Source: Verrucomicrobiota bacterium (GTDB lineage Bacteria; Verrucomicrobiota; Verrucomicrobiia; Opitutales; UBA953). From it: a DNA stretch of 64,000 nt. Numbering within the stretch: position 1 is the stretch's first letter; the number at the start of each line of letters is the position of its first letter. Shown here piece after piece: positions 54,914-63,218 of the stretch. The notes beneath the pieces were generated by a model, which made no database searches, was not told the origin of the DNA, and worked only from the letters and a program-made list of their open reading frames with translations. Both the position numbers and the translations under genes were made by a program. The stretch covers positions 62,001-126,000 of the forward strand of contig JAURLX010000021.1 in the NCBI GenBank assembly GCA_030830965.1, in the 5' to 3' direction.

Positions 54914-57900
54914 TCAGCGGAGCTGGCGGAGCCATTTCTCGGCCAGGGAACGAAGGTCGGCCTCCGAGAGCGTGGTCTGGCCGCCGAAGCACCCGGACTC
55001 CACGCGACCCACGTCCTCACGAAGCTCCTCCCGCTGGCGGGGGTCGAGCTTCACGAGCGGACTCGCGTCGAGCCGGCGCAGGAGCGCCACAACGGAGAAG
55101 CCGTCGAGAGCCGCAGGCATGCCGAAGACGTCGCGAGCCCGCGGGGCGCGGGGGGCGGCGGTACGTCTCCTGAGCCCCAGCCAGGCCAGGACCGCCAGCA
55201 GTGCGCCGCCAGGCGCGTAAAGCAGGAGGCCGGAGTCATCCACGGTCTCCGCCACCCGGCCCTGGCCGGGCGTCGCCTTCACGCGGTCGAGCACGATGGA
55301 GGGCTTCTGCAGGACCACCGGGTCGATGTCCTGATAGGTACGCCAGACGGCCGTCACGTCGGCCGACCTGGGCGCGGGGAAAGGCAGCTCCACCGGACGG
55401 TCGGAGGCGCGGATGGCATCCCCGTCCAGCGTGACGGACCACCGACGCTCGCTGCGGGGCGCGACGCTGTCGCCCCACGTGTTCAGCTCCTTGACCATCA
55501 GCGGGTCGATCACCGTCACCTGGCGTACCTTGGCGAGGCGCGCCAGCAGCCCGAGGTCGAGCAAGTCGTCCAGCTCGGGCACGAGACCGGAGGCCGTCGC
55601 GGCGACCTCCAGGCTGAGCGAGCCGTTGATCCCGTACTGCCGGGTGTCGAAGGTCTGGACGACCTCGACCTTGGAGGCAGGACGAGGGGCCGCCTTGCCG
55701 GCGGCGACCTTGATCAGCGTCTCAGCGGAGACGGCGGGGACGGTGACCGGGCCGCTGAGGTCGATGAACCGCAGGTCCATCTGCACGGGCGGGATCTTGT
55801 CGACGCTCGAATCCCTGGCCTTCACGAGCAGGTAGGCAAGGGGCGTCTCCTCCCACCCGGCCCGGGCGGAGGCGCGGGGCTTCACGTCCGGGGCGGCGAA
55901 GGTCGCGGAGCGGATCTCGAAGAAGGGCGAGAGGGCCTCGTTCAGCTTCTGCTCGAACTCGTCGCGCGGGCCCTGCGGCTCCGGGCCCTTGATCACCTGC
56001 GACCCGCGGCGTTTCGCACGCGCCGCCAAGGCGGCCGGGTCGTTGGAGAGATACTGGCCGAAGCGGGCGACCCGTCCCATCGCCTCGGTGTGCACGACGC
56101 TGACGAGGATGCCGAACTCCTGACCCGGCCCGACGACCCCGGGTCCGTCGACCCGTGTCTCGAGGCGGACCTCGCCGAGCAGCTCGTCGAGGTAGTCCGC
56201 GCGCTTCTTCAGCCCGAGCGAGAACGGGTCGTCCTTCGTCACCACCAGCGTGCTGGCGAGGTAACGGTACTTCAGGTCCTCGTGCATCGGGCTCGCGGTG
56301 TCGTTGAGACGTGCATTGAGGGTCTTCGCCAGCTGGCCCATGTGGACGGAGGCGAGCCTCCCGGGAAGGGCGAGGATGCCGGCGCGGATGCGGTCGAGGG
56401 CGGCGCGGTTCATCGGCTTGCCGAGGTTGACCTGGCCGTTCCCGCCGATGCCGAGCACCGCGTTGAACCAGCCGAGGTAGGGGTCGATCGTCAGCTCGTT
56501 CGAGGGCAGGCGCACCGCCAGTCGGCCGTAGGCCTCGGCTGCGCGCTGGAAGTACTCCTGCGACTGGAGAGCCTTCTCCTTGGCGGTGAGGAGGCGGCGG
56601 GCGGGCTCGATGGGCGCCAGCTCCTGGAAGGTCTCGAAGTCGGCCCAGTCGTTGAGCACGACCGCCCCGAGGAGCGAGGCGCGATACTCGTCCGGCCGGC
56701 CTGCGCGCCATTCGTCGACGAGCTTCAGCAATGACCCGTAGCCCTCCGCGGCCATCGCGTAGGTCTGGGCCTCATTGCGCCTCGAGAGCGCCCCGCGTTG
56801 GACGTCGGTCCGTCGCCAGCGGTCGGCAAGGTTGACGTGCATGCGGCCAGCCAGCTGGAAGAAGAGCGTCTCGTCCATCCCGGCGACGGGACCGAACACG
56901 AGCTCGATGTGGGAGCGGCGGTAAGCCTCCGCGCTGCTGTAAGCCAGATCGAAGGCGCCCACGACCTTCGACTGGTCGCGCGGCGTGACACCGGCCTTGC
57001 GGAACAGCTCCATCATCCTCGCGAGGGACCCGATGTTGCGCTCCATCATCACGGGCGTGACCGGGATGCGGGCGTCCTCGGGCAGGCCGTAGCGAGTCCG
57101 GAGCTCCTGGGGCAGCTGCGGGTTATGGGCCTGGCCCCAGGCGACCAGGAAGTCCTCGGCCAGGGCCACGCCGGCGGCGGGATGACGTCCGGCCAGCTCG
57201 ACGATGCGGTCGGCGGCGAGCTCGAAGTTCGCGCTGAGGATGATCGCCCGGGAGAGACTGGCGTCGAACCTGTCCCGCAGGCCGGCCGGCAGTGCCTGGA
57301 GCCATTTCCCGGCGGGGGCGAGCTGGAGGATCTCCTCCGGGTCGACATCGGCGGAGCCGCCGCGCGAGGCGCCGCGCCGGGGGCCGCCGGACTGTCGGCC
57401 GAAGGAGGACTCCACCTCGGTCATCCAGGACTCCGCCATCAGCACGAGCACCTGACCCCAGGGCTCGGCCGCCGCGTCGGCGTGCTCGGCGATGAGGCTG
57501 GCGAGCATCGACTGGGCGCGGAGGTTGTCGAGGCGCAGGGCGGCGGCCGCGTTCGACTCGCTCTGGATCTTGCGGGAGAGCCCGGACACGACGCGCAGGG
57601 CGGACTCGGGCTGGGAGGCGATGAGCTCGGAGAAGGTGGAGCTGAGCACGGCGGGCGAGACGTGGGTGAGGACGCGGATCATCTCCCCCGCGGCCTTGCT
57701 CTTCTCCCAGTCGTTGGCGCGCCTCTCGGCGCGGAGGATCGCAACGTTGTCGTTCCAGATTCGGGAGATCTGGTCGCGCTGCGCGATTTCGGTGGCTTGC
57801 TCGGCGGCCAGGAAGGCGGCGATCTCCTGCCTCAGGCCCTCGTCGGCGATCTTGTCGAGGTCGGCCCCTTCGGGCAGGTACTGCCTGGCGAGGTCGCGGA

Positions 57901-58456
57901 ACCCTCCGGCGAGCAACACGCGGCCCGCGTCGAGACGGCGCCCGGGATCCTTGCCGCCGAGCCGCTCGGTGCCGCGGGAGAGACGCTCGGCAATCCAGAA
58001 GCTCTCGTTGGGCGGGACGACCTGACCGAGGATCTGGCCGATCTTGCGCAGCTCGACATCGCTGAGGGCGCCGGGGGCGGCGTCCGCGAGTGCGAAGATG
58101 TCGTCGAAGCGCAGGCCGCCCTTGGGGCGCTCGGCGAGGTCGGAAAGGATCTTGTCGAAGATCTCGCGGGCGAGCTGAGGCGGCAGCACAGACAGCTGGG
58201 CGCGGACCTCCGCCCAGTCGCCCAGCCGGAAGGCGGAGAGGAAGCGGGCGTCGGCCGAAGCGCGGGCGTCGGGCCGGGCCGACTTCTCCATGGCGGCGAA
58301 GACCTCGGCGAGATCCCGGGTGAAACGATGACGCAGCAGGCGCTCATACTGCTGCAGCGTCTTGGCGTCGAGCGGCGCGGGCTCGGACGGGGGCTGCTGC
58401 GCCGAGAGGGCGGCGGCGAAAAGCAGGGCGCACAGGGACGGGCGGAGGAATCGCAT
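54914..58456 (-). CDS. 1180-residue exported protein with C-terminal membrane anchor, MoxR operon
   Basis: A large protein: signal peptide (~1-19), then ~700 mostly helical residues (for example RDLARQYLPEGADLDKIADE), then beta-rich segments from ~740 (RLETRVDGPGVVGPGQEFGI), one transmembrane helix near 1075-1093 (SGLLLYAPGGALLAVLAWLG) and a cytoplasmic tail of ~85 residues. The overall topology recalls BatD, which also has an exported body, a late helix and an inner tail, but it is longer and I see no clear shared motif. The periplasmic part probably meets the VWA domains. It precedes moxR by 20 bp. Confidence 0.75.
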   Translation of the reverse strand: MRFLRPSLCALLFAAALSAQQPPSEPAPLDAKTLQQYERLLRHRFTRDLAEVFAAMEKSARPDARASADARFLSAFRLGDWAEVRAQLSVLPPQLAREIFDKILSDLAERPKGGLRFDDIFALADAAPGALSDVELRKIGQILGQVVPPNESFWIAERLSRGTERLGGKDPGRRLDAGRVLLAGGFRDLARQYLPEGADLDKIADEGLRQEIAAFLAAEQATEIAQRDQISRIWNDNVAILRAERRANDWEKSKAAGEMIRVLTHVSPAVLSSTFSELIASQPESALRVVSGLSRKIQSESNAAAALRLDNLRAQSMLASLIAEHADAAAEPWGQVLVLMAESWMTEVESSFGRQSGGPRRGASRGGSADVDPEEILQLAPAGKWLQALPAGLRDRFDASLSRAIILSANFELAADRIVELAGRHPAAGVALAEDFLVAWGQAHNPQLPQELRTRYGLPEDARIPVTPVMMERNIGSLARMMELFRKAGVTPRDQSKVVGAFDLAYSSAEAYRRSHIELVFGPVAGMDETLFFQLAGRMHVNLADRWRRTDVQRGALSRRNEAQTYAMAAEGYGSLLKLVDEWRAGRPDEYRASLLGAVVLNDWADFETFQELAPIEPARRLLTAKEKALQSQEYFQRAAEAYGRLAVRLPSNELTIDPYLGWFNAVLGIGGNGQVNLGKPMNRAALDRIRAGILALPGRLASVHMGQLAKTLNARLNDTASPMHEDLKYRYLASTLVVTKDDPFSLGLKKRADYLDELLGEVRLETRVDGPGVVGPGQEFGILVSVVHTEAMGRVARFGQYLSNDPAALAARAKRRGSQVIKGPEPQGPRDEFEQKLNEALSPFFEIRSATFAAPDVKPRASARAGWEETPLAYLLVKARDSSVDKIPPVQMDLRFIDLSGPVTVPAVSAETLIKVAAGKAAPRPASKVEVVQTFDTRQYGINGSLSLEVAATASGLVPELDDLLDLGLLARLAKVRQVTVIDPLMVKELNTWGDSVAPRSERRWSVTLDGDAIRASDRPVELPFPAPRSADVTAVWRTYQDIDPVVLQKPSIVLDRVKATPGQGRVAETVDDSGLLLYAPGGALLAVLAWLGLRRRTAAPRAPRARDVFGMPAALDGFSVVALLRRLDASPLVKLDPRQREELREDVGRVESGCFGGQTTLSEADLRSLAEKWLRQLR

Positions 58457-58479
58457 GGAAGTGATGACGGGGAAATGGT

Positions 58480-59277
58480 TCAGGAGCCGTTGTCGGGGAT
58501 CTTCCTGGCCTCCTCGAAGAGCTTGCGGTCGTCCTGCTTCTCGGCCTTGCCCTTGGGCTGCGGACGGGCGATGAGCGCGGCGGCGGCCTTCGCGTTCTTC
58601 TGCTCCGGCCTGCTTGCGTCGGCCTTCAGGGCCGCCTCGAGATTACGCTGCTTGCCCACGTCGATGCCGGTCACGCCCGGGACGGGCCTCACGCCTCCCT
58701 GCGGAGTCTTCACGCCGGCGACCCCGGCCTGACCCTTGGCCGCAGGCGGCGGCGGCGCCTTGGCCCCCGCGCCCTTCACGGCTTCCGGCGGCTTCACGCC
58801 CTCGACACCAGCGACGCCCTTCGGCGGCGGCGCGCCCTTGGCGCCGGGTTGCATGATTCCGGCGGTGGGTCGGACGCCCTCGACATCCTCCAGCCCCTTG
58901 GTCGCGGGAGGAGGCGGCGCCTTGGCGCCCGCGCCCTTCACGGCCTCCGGCGGCTTCACGCCCTCGACGCCGGCGACGCCCTTCGGCGGCGGCGGAGGAG
59001 GAGCCTTGGTGACGCCCTTGGAGGCGGGCGCCGGAGGAGGCGGCGTGGACACCGGCTCGGCTCCGCCCTTCGTCTTCACGCCCTCGACTTTTTCCACGCC
59101 GCGGGCGGAAGCGGGCATGACGCCCTTCGCCGAAGGATCGACCGGCCTCACGTCGCCGGCGCCCTCCTGACGGACGCCACGGACGCCCTCGACCGCGGAA
59201 GGCGCGGCGGGCTCCTGCGCGAAGAGGGACGCCAGCGGGACGGCGAGCAGGAGGAGACGGGGGAGTCGTGGGCTCAT
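58480..59277 (-). CDS. Exported Pro/Val/Gly/Lys-rich repeat protein, MoxR operon
   Basis: A 265-residue protein with a signal peptide (about residues 1-20, ending SLFAQ). Residues ~28-200 are built from variations of VEGVKPPEAVKGAGAK plus APPPPA-x-KG. Two units (~29 residues) are almost identical, about 55 residues apart. The C-terminal ~60 residues are charged and helical. No enzyme motif is present. Extended Pro-rich repeats suggest a periplasmic linker or scaffold that spans a distance. The ATG overlaps the stop of the upstream gene (ATGA), and the next gene starts 23 bp later. I know no named family. Confidence 0.7.
   Translation of the reverse strand: MSPRLPRLLLLAVPLASLFAQEPAAPSAVEGVRGVRQEGAGDVRPVDPSAKGVMPASARGVEKVEGVKTKGGAEPVSTPPPPAPASKGVTKAPPPPPPKGVAGVEGVKPPEAVKGAGAKAPPPPATKGLEDVEGVRPTAGIMQPGAKGAPPPKGVAGVEGVKPPEAVKGAGAKAPPPPAAKGQAGVAGVKTPQGGVRPVPGVTGIDVGKQRNLEAALKADASRPEQKNAKAAAALIARPQPKGKAEKQDDRKLFEEARKIPDNGS
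58733..58995 (-). repeat. Near-identical direct repeat inside the Pro-rich protein gene
   Basis: Two DNA segments of about 95 bp, near 58733-58830 and 58897-58995, differ at only a few bases. They encode the same unit (GVEGVKPPEAVKGAGAKAPP). The high DNA identity implies a recent duplication or ongoing slippage, so copy number may vary between strains. Confidence 0.8.
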
Positions 59278-59837
59278 AGCTGGTTCTGGCGGATGGATCG
59301 GCTGAACTCCGCCTCGACGCGGCGCTCATAGTCGGCCAAGGCGGACGGATCCTGGTGCTCGGCAAGATAACGGAACACCTGCCGGGTGCGTTCGGCGTAA
59401 GGCCGCCATTCCTCCTCGGTGGCCCCGTTGGCCTTGAGCAACGCCGTCGCGTAGAAATACCCCTTGCCCAGCGTCTCGCGGATCGCGCGCGTGGTCGGCC
59501 CGTCCTCGCCGTCGACGGCGACGGACTCCCGGAGGAGCTGGACGAGGTCGTCGATCGCGCCGGACACGTCGAGCATCTCGATCCGCGCCTTGGCCTTGGC
59601 GAGCCGGACCTGATGGCGCACCGAAGGCCGCTCGGACGGAGGCAGCTCGGCCATGAGCAGGTCGTATTCCTCCACCACCGCAGGCCAGTCCGGCGCAGGG
59701 GTGCGTTCCATCCCGCGGATGAGCACGAGGCGCGCCCTCGCCTTCTCTCGCGCCAGCTGCGCCTGTCCCTCGTTGAAATGGTAGTAGACCACGGCGACGG
59801 GGAAGAGCAGCCACAGCAGGGTGAGGAACTTCCTCAC
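59274..59837 (-). CDS. Small membrane-anchored helical (TPR-like) protein, MoxR operon
   Basis: A 187-residue protein that starts at a GTG overlapping the VWA stop (GTGA). One helix at residues 4-20 (FLTLLWLLFPVAVVYY) anchors it, and the remainder is a run of amphipathic helices (AQLAREKARARLVLIRGMER, RLAKAKARIEMLDVSGAIDD) consistent with TPR-like packing. This is the role of BatC/BatE-type TPR proteins in Bat operons, though the repeat is not clear-cut. The next gene overlaps it by 4 bp. Confidence 0.72.
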   Translation of the reverse strand: MRKFLTLLWLLFPVAVVYYHFNEGQAQLAREKARARLVLIRGMERTPAPDWPAVVEEYDLLMAELPPSERPSVRHQVRLAKAKARIEMLDVSGAIDDLVQLLRESVAVDGEDGPTTRAIRETLGKGYFYATALLKANGATEEEWRPYAERTRQVFRYLAEHQDPSALADYERRVEAEFSRSIRQNQL

Positions 59838-60808
59838 GGGGCACCCCCCTTCCCCGCCGACGCCGGGATTACCTTCCACGCGGCGCCGAAGTACTGGAGG
59901 GCCACCGGCAGGAAGGACAGCGTCGCCGCCCCCGAAGTCATCGCCAGCAGCGCGAGGCCCGCGAGGTCGAGCCCCGCCCCCCGCGGGGCCGTGCGGACGA
60001 CGAGGTCGCCCAGCGCGTCGGTCGGAAGATGCTTCTCGTTGACGTCGTGGTAGGCGCCGCGCAGCGCGCGGGCGAGGGAGGCGAGCACCTCCGCGTCCTG
60101 CCGAGACTGGTGGCCGGCGATGAACGTGCCCTTGCGCGGGTCGCCCAGGCCGAGCACGAGCACGTCCTTGATCGACCGCGGGCGCGGGAGCACCGGCTGG
60201 AGGGGGACGGTGTCGCCGTCGGTGAAGACCAGGAGACGGACGGTCCCCTCGGGCAGACCTTCGACGAGCCGGACGGCCGCGTTGACCGCGGCGCCAAGAT
60301 CGGTGGAACCGGGCTTCATGACGTACTGCAGGGGAAGCCCGTCGAAGACGTTACGGACGAGCTCCGGATCGCGCGCGTCCATGACCACGGAGTGGGCCTG
60401 GGTGTAGAAGCCGATGACGCCGTAGCGGATGTCGCCGCCGACGCGCATCAGCACCGTCTCCACGACCTCGCGCATGCGCTCCTGGCGGGTGACCTTACCC
60501 TCGGGGCCGGCGTCCTTGAGGTACATGCTGGGCGAGAGGTCCGCGACGAAAACGAGGCGCGGCGGATCCTTCGGCCCCGGGGCCCTGCCCTCCTGCGCGG
60601 CCTGATGGAGCTGCCACGTGACGGCGAGCCCCCAGGCAAACGCCGTCAGGCCGGCGCAGCGCAGCAAAGGGGCTGCCCCCGCCCACGCGCGCGGCCTTCC
60701 GTCGGGGCCGAAGGCCAGTCGGGCGACGGCCCGCACCCGGCGCGCGTGGATGGCCTCGGCGACGACGGCGAGCAGCAGCACCAACAGGGCGGCAAGGACG
60801 GGGTTCAT
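59834..60808 (-). CDS. BatB-like von Willebrand A domain membrane protein (first gene of MoxR operon)
   Basis: A 324-residue membrane protein. The ATG at 60808 opens helix 1 (VLAALLVLLLAVVAEA), with helix 2 at ~50-68. The VWA domain carries FVADLSPSM (MIDAS D-x-S-x-S), GSTDLGAAVNAAV and FTDGD. A late helix follows (LDLAGLALLAMTSGAATLSF). It is a second VWA protein of the same operon, distinct from the BatA-like one at the distal end. A stretch with repeated GGGCGTCCC lies in its 5' leader. Its stop overlaps the GTG of the next gene. Confidence 0.88.
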   Translation of the reverse strand: MNPVLAALLVLLLAVVAEAIHARRVRAVARLAFGPDGRPRAWAGAAPLLRCAGLTAFAWGLAVTWQLHQAAQEGRAPGPKDPPRLVFVADLSPSMYLKDAGPEGKVTRQERMREVVETVLMRVGGDIRYGVIGFYTQAHSVVMDARDPELVRNVFDGLPLQYVMKPGSTDLGAAVNAAVRLVEGLPEGTVRLLVFTDGDTVPLQPVLPRPRSIKDVLVLGLGDPRKGTFIAGHQSRQDAEVLASLARALRGAYHDVNEKHLPTDALGDLVVRTAPRGAGLDLAGLALLAMTSGAATLSFLPVALQYFGAAWKVIPASAGKGGAP

Positions 60809-60810
60809 GC

Positions 60811-60840
60811 GGGGCGTCCCGGGGGACGACGGGCGTCCCC
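60811..60840 (-). promoter_or_regulatory. GGGACGCCC direct repeats and hairpin upstream of the MoxR operon
   Basis: GGGCGTCCC occurs at 60812-60820 and 60831-60839, with GGGGGACG between; CGTCC-CGGG-GGACG can form a hairpin. The element lies 3-32 bp before the ATG of the first VWA gene. It could be an operator or a leader structure that covers the ribosome site. No -35/-10 pair is clear. Confidence 0.35.
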
Positions 60841-60944
60841 GATGTCTAAGTAGGGCGACCCCTTCTGGCAAACGTCCTTTGCCGGGGCGGTCGCGGGCCG
60901 GAGGTCTGGCATCAGTCCCGCCATCAGGATGCCAGCCGAGCCGC

Positions 60945-61312
60945 TCAACGGACCGCAGAGGCCAGGGTCGCCTGCAGCCACCGGACCTCGATGTCGGTCA
61001 CTTCGGCAAACTTCTCTCCGTAGACGCCGTAGTCGCGGTAGTCGAAGGAGAGGACGATGCATCCGGCACGGACGAAGGCGGGGGCGGTGCGGGCGCCGAC
61101 CCGGGTCTTCACGCCGCCCGTACCGTTGCAGAGCACGAGAGCCGGGAGCCGGGCTTAAGGTCGGAGGGCGTGTAAAGATCGCCCGCCATCCTCACTCCGT
61201 CGGCGAAGATGACGACGGACCTCCGCTCGACGCCCTCCATCGCCCCCGGCGCCGCGTCAAGCCGGCAAAGGAGCAGGCCGACCAACGTGTAAAGTGAGAT
61301 ACGCGTAAGCAT
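60945..61312 (-). pseudogene. Broken alpha/beta hydrolase gene (frameshift and 3' truncation)
   Basis: The ATG at 61312 opens a signal peptide (MLTRISLYTLVGLLLCRLDA) and a hydrolase-like start (VIFADGVRMAGDLYTPSDLK). The frame ends early, but the next frame continues the same family: ALVLCNGTGGVKTRVGARTA, then FDYRDYGVYGEKF. A single-base shift near 61135-61150 would join the parts. The second frame then stops at 60945, before any nucleophile elbow (GxSxG), so the C-terminal two-thirds is missing. I read it as a remnant gene; a sequencing error could explain the shift but not the lost 3' part. Confidence 0.7.
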
Positions 61313-61368
61313 GGGGTCGCCCTGAAAACCCCGCGGAGGACCTAAAGTTACGGGCAGGCGGTGCCGGC

Positions 61369-61761
61369 TCAGGCCCCGACCATGCGCATCCAGTCGGCGA
61401 GATTGTAGTAGTTCGTCACGCGGGCGACCCGGCCGTCCCGGATCTCGAAGAACGCGCCGACGCGCAGGCGGTACTTCTGCCCGTTCGCGGGCGGGAGGCC
61501 TTCGTCGGTGACGAGATACTCGCCCTCGATGAAGAACTCGGCCGCGGCGCGGGACGAATCAGGACCGTTGAAGACGACGAGGTCCTTCACCTGCTCACGG
61601 TAGCAGCGGTCCATGCGCCCGAGGAAGGCGCGGAAGGCATCGACGCCCCGCTCGACGGCGCCCTCATTGACCTCATGCACGACCTCCGCGTGAAGCAGCG
61701 CGAGCAGCGCCTCGCGGTCGCCCGAGTTAAAGGCCGCATAGTAGTCGTGGATGAGCTTCAT
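61369..61761 (-). CDS. NTF2-like/SnoaL-like protein
   Basis: A 130-residue protein of the NTF2-like cone fold. The start MKLIHDYYAAFNSGDREALL and HAEVVHEVNEG, and later FFEIRDGRVARVTNYYNL, are typical of SnoaL-like or ketosteroid-isomerase-related members. Such proteins bind small hydrophobic ligands or act as isomerases and cyclases. The substrate is unknown. It is the last gene of a short minus-strand run with the carbon-nitrogen hydrolase, 3 bp after its stop, so probably co-transcribed. Confidence 0.88.
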   Translation of the reverse strand: MKLIHDYYAAFNSGDREALLALLHAEVVHEVNEGAVERGVDAFRAFLGRMDRCYREQVKDLVVFNGPDSSRAAAEFFIEGEYLVTDEGLPPANGQKYRLRVGAFFEIRDGRVARVTNYYNLADWMRMVGA

Positions 61762-61764
61762 GGT

Positions 61765-62616
61765 TCAGGAAAGGACGCGTACGCGGCCGGCGCGGAGGCG
61801 GGCGGGATTGGTCTCGGCCCGCGCGGCGCGGGCGCGGCGCAGGGCGGCGAGGTCGGCGTGCACGGACAGCACGTGGTCGCCGCGCCGGGCGGGCGGGGTG
61901 GACAGTTGCCGGAAGGCGCCCGCGAAAGCCAACTGCGAGGGCGAGAAGAAGGCGGCGCGGCCGACGTTGTCGTCGACGAGCTCCGCACGGGCGCGGCCGA
62001 CGAGGTGGCTCACGCCGACCTGGCAGCAGAGCTCGACGGCGCGTGCGTCGGCGCACCGTCCGACGCGCTCGACGCCGAGGACGGTCTCGGTGGCGCTGGG
62101 CACGAGGATGACGTCGACGTCCTTTCCGCGCAGGGCTCCGGCGACCTCGGGCACCTCGATGTCTAGGCAAGTCACGACGCACAGGCGCGCGCCCTTGAAC
62201 TTCCAGATCCGAACGCCCTCGCCCGGCGTGAAGGCCTTTTCCCATGGGGTGAGATGCAGCTTGTCCTGATGCAGGCGGCTTCCGCCGGCCAGAATGGGAG
62301 CACGGTTGAGCAGACGGCCGCGGGCGTCGATGAAGGGTACGGTGCCCAGGACGACGGCCTTGTCCTTTCGGGAGAGACGACGGGATAGCCCCGGCCAGAG
62401 TCCGGCCCAGAAGAGCCCGGCGACCGCTCGGGTGGCGCCCCTGCCCTTCACGAACTGCTCCAGTCCGAGCCAGAGGAGCTCGGGCAGCAGCACGACGTCC
62501 GCGCCGGACTTCCATGACTCCTCGACCAGGGAGGCGACGCGGTCGACGAAGGCCTCGGCGTTGGGCACGCGGGCCCCGACGTCGAAGGTGCGGAGGTCGA
62601 TCTTCAGTCGTGCCAT
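61765..62616 (-). CDS. Carbon-nitrogen hydrolase (nitrilase superfamily)
   Basis: A 283-residue cytoplasmic amidase-like enzyme. The catalytic triad is visible: E46 in LLPELLW, K119 in HQDKLHLTPWE and C150 in VVTCLDIEVPE. The start at 62616 matches the family N-terminus and overlaps the stop of the GNAT gene by 13 bp. Elsewhere GNAT and carbon-nitrogen hydrolase domains occur fused in one protein, so this pair may be the split form. The natural amide substrate is unknown. Confidence 0.9.
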   Translation of the reverse strand: MARLKIDLRTFDVGARVPNAEAFVDRVASLVEESWKSGADVVLLPELLWLGLEQFVKGRGATRAVAGLFWAGLWPGLSRRLSRKDKAVVLGTVPFIDARGRLLNRAPILAGGSRLHQDKLHLTPWEKAFTPGEGVRIWKFKGARLCVVTCLDIEVPEVAGALRGKDVDVILVPSATETVLGVERVGRCADARAVELCCQVGVSHLVGRARAELVDDNVGRAAFFSPSQLAFAGAFRQLSTPPARRGDHVLSVHADLAALRRARAARAETNPARLRAGRVRVLS

Positions 62617-63218
62617 GTGCGGGTCCAGAAGGTGAGGGTCTTGGGAGATTCCTGCGTCTCGCCCAACTCCTTCCAAGGGAAAACGGCCCTGAGCTCGGGA
62701 CGGCGCGCGTAGCCGAGCCCGGACCAGAAAGCGTCTAGGGGCTTCCACCCCGCCGGACGCGCGGGATGGTCGGACGGACGATCGACCGAGCAGAAGGCCG
62801 CGGACGAAAGCCCGAGCCGACGCCCATGGGCTTCGCGTCGGGCGAAGAACTCCCGTCCCAGGCCGCGTCCACGATGCTCCGGGAGCACCACGCTCTCGGC
62901 AAGATAGAGGAATGCGGCGGGGTTCAGCCCCGCGGCGACGAAGGGCGCGCGGAAGGCCTCCTGTTCATCCTCCAGCGGCAGGCAGGTCGTCGCACCGATC
63001 GGCCGTCCGTCGGCATCGAGCGCCAGCACGGCCAGAGAACGCGGGCTGCGCAGATAGACCGAGAGGTATCCGCGCTCGTAGGCCTCGTCGCCTTCATAGA
63101 GGTAGGGGTACTCCCGGAAGACCCGGATGCGGAGTCCGCCGAGGGCCGGGATCCAGGGACCCAACTCCGGTCCGGCTACCTCGAGCAGCCGCGGTGGCGG
63201 GCCGTCGGCCAAGTTCAA
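62604..63218 (-). CDS. GNAT-family N-acetyltransferase
   Basis: A 204-residue acetyltransferase. The acetyl-CoA binding loop is PEHRGRGLGREFFARRE, preceded by the beta-4 strand LYLAESVVL. The start is an unusual TTG at 63218 that overlaps the upstream stop (TTGA); no better start is visible. Residues 130-170 (FCSVDRPSDHPARPAGW) form a Pro-rich loop. The acceptor amine is unknown. It overlaps the carbon-nitrogen hydrolase by 13 bp, so the two are probably made together and may share a pathway (acylation and hydrolysis of the same amine). Confidence 0.85.
   Translation of the reverse strand: MNLADGPPPRLLEVAGPELGPWIPALGGLRIRVFREYPYLYEGDEAYERGYLSVYLRSPRSLAVLALDADGRPIGATTCLPLEDEQEAFRAPFVAAGLNPAAFLYLAESVVLPEHRGRGLGREFFARREAHGRRLGLSSAAFCSVDRPSDHPARPAGWKPLDAFWSGLGYARRPELRAVFPWKELGETQESPKTLTFWTRTWHD

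Noticed and set aside
54893-58732. Two open plus-strand frames of over 600 codons opposite the MoxR operon
   Set aside because: They are Gly/Arg/Leu/Glu-rich shadows of GC-rich genes, without domains or start context.
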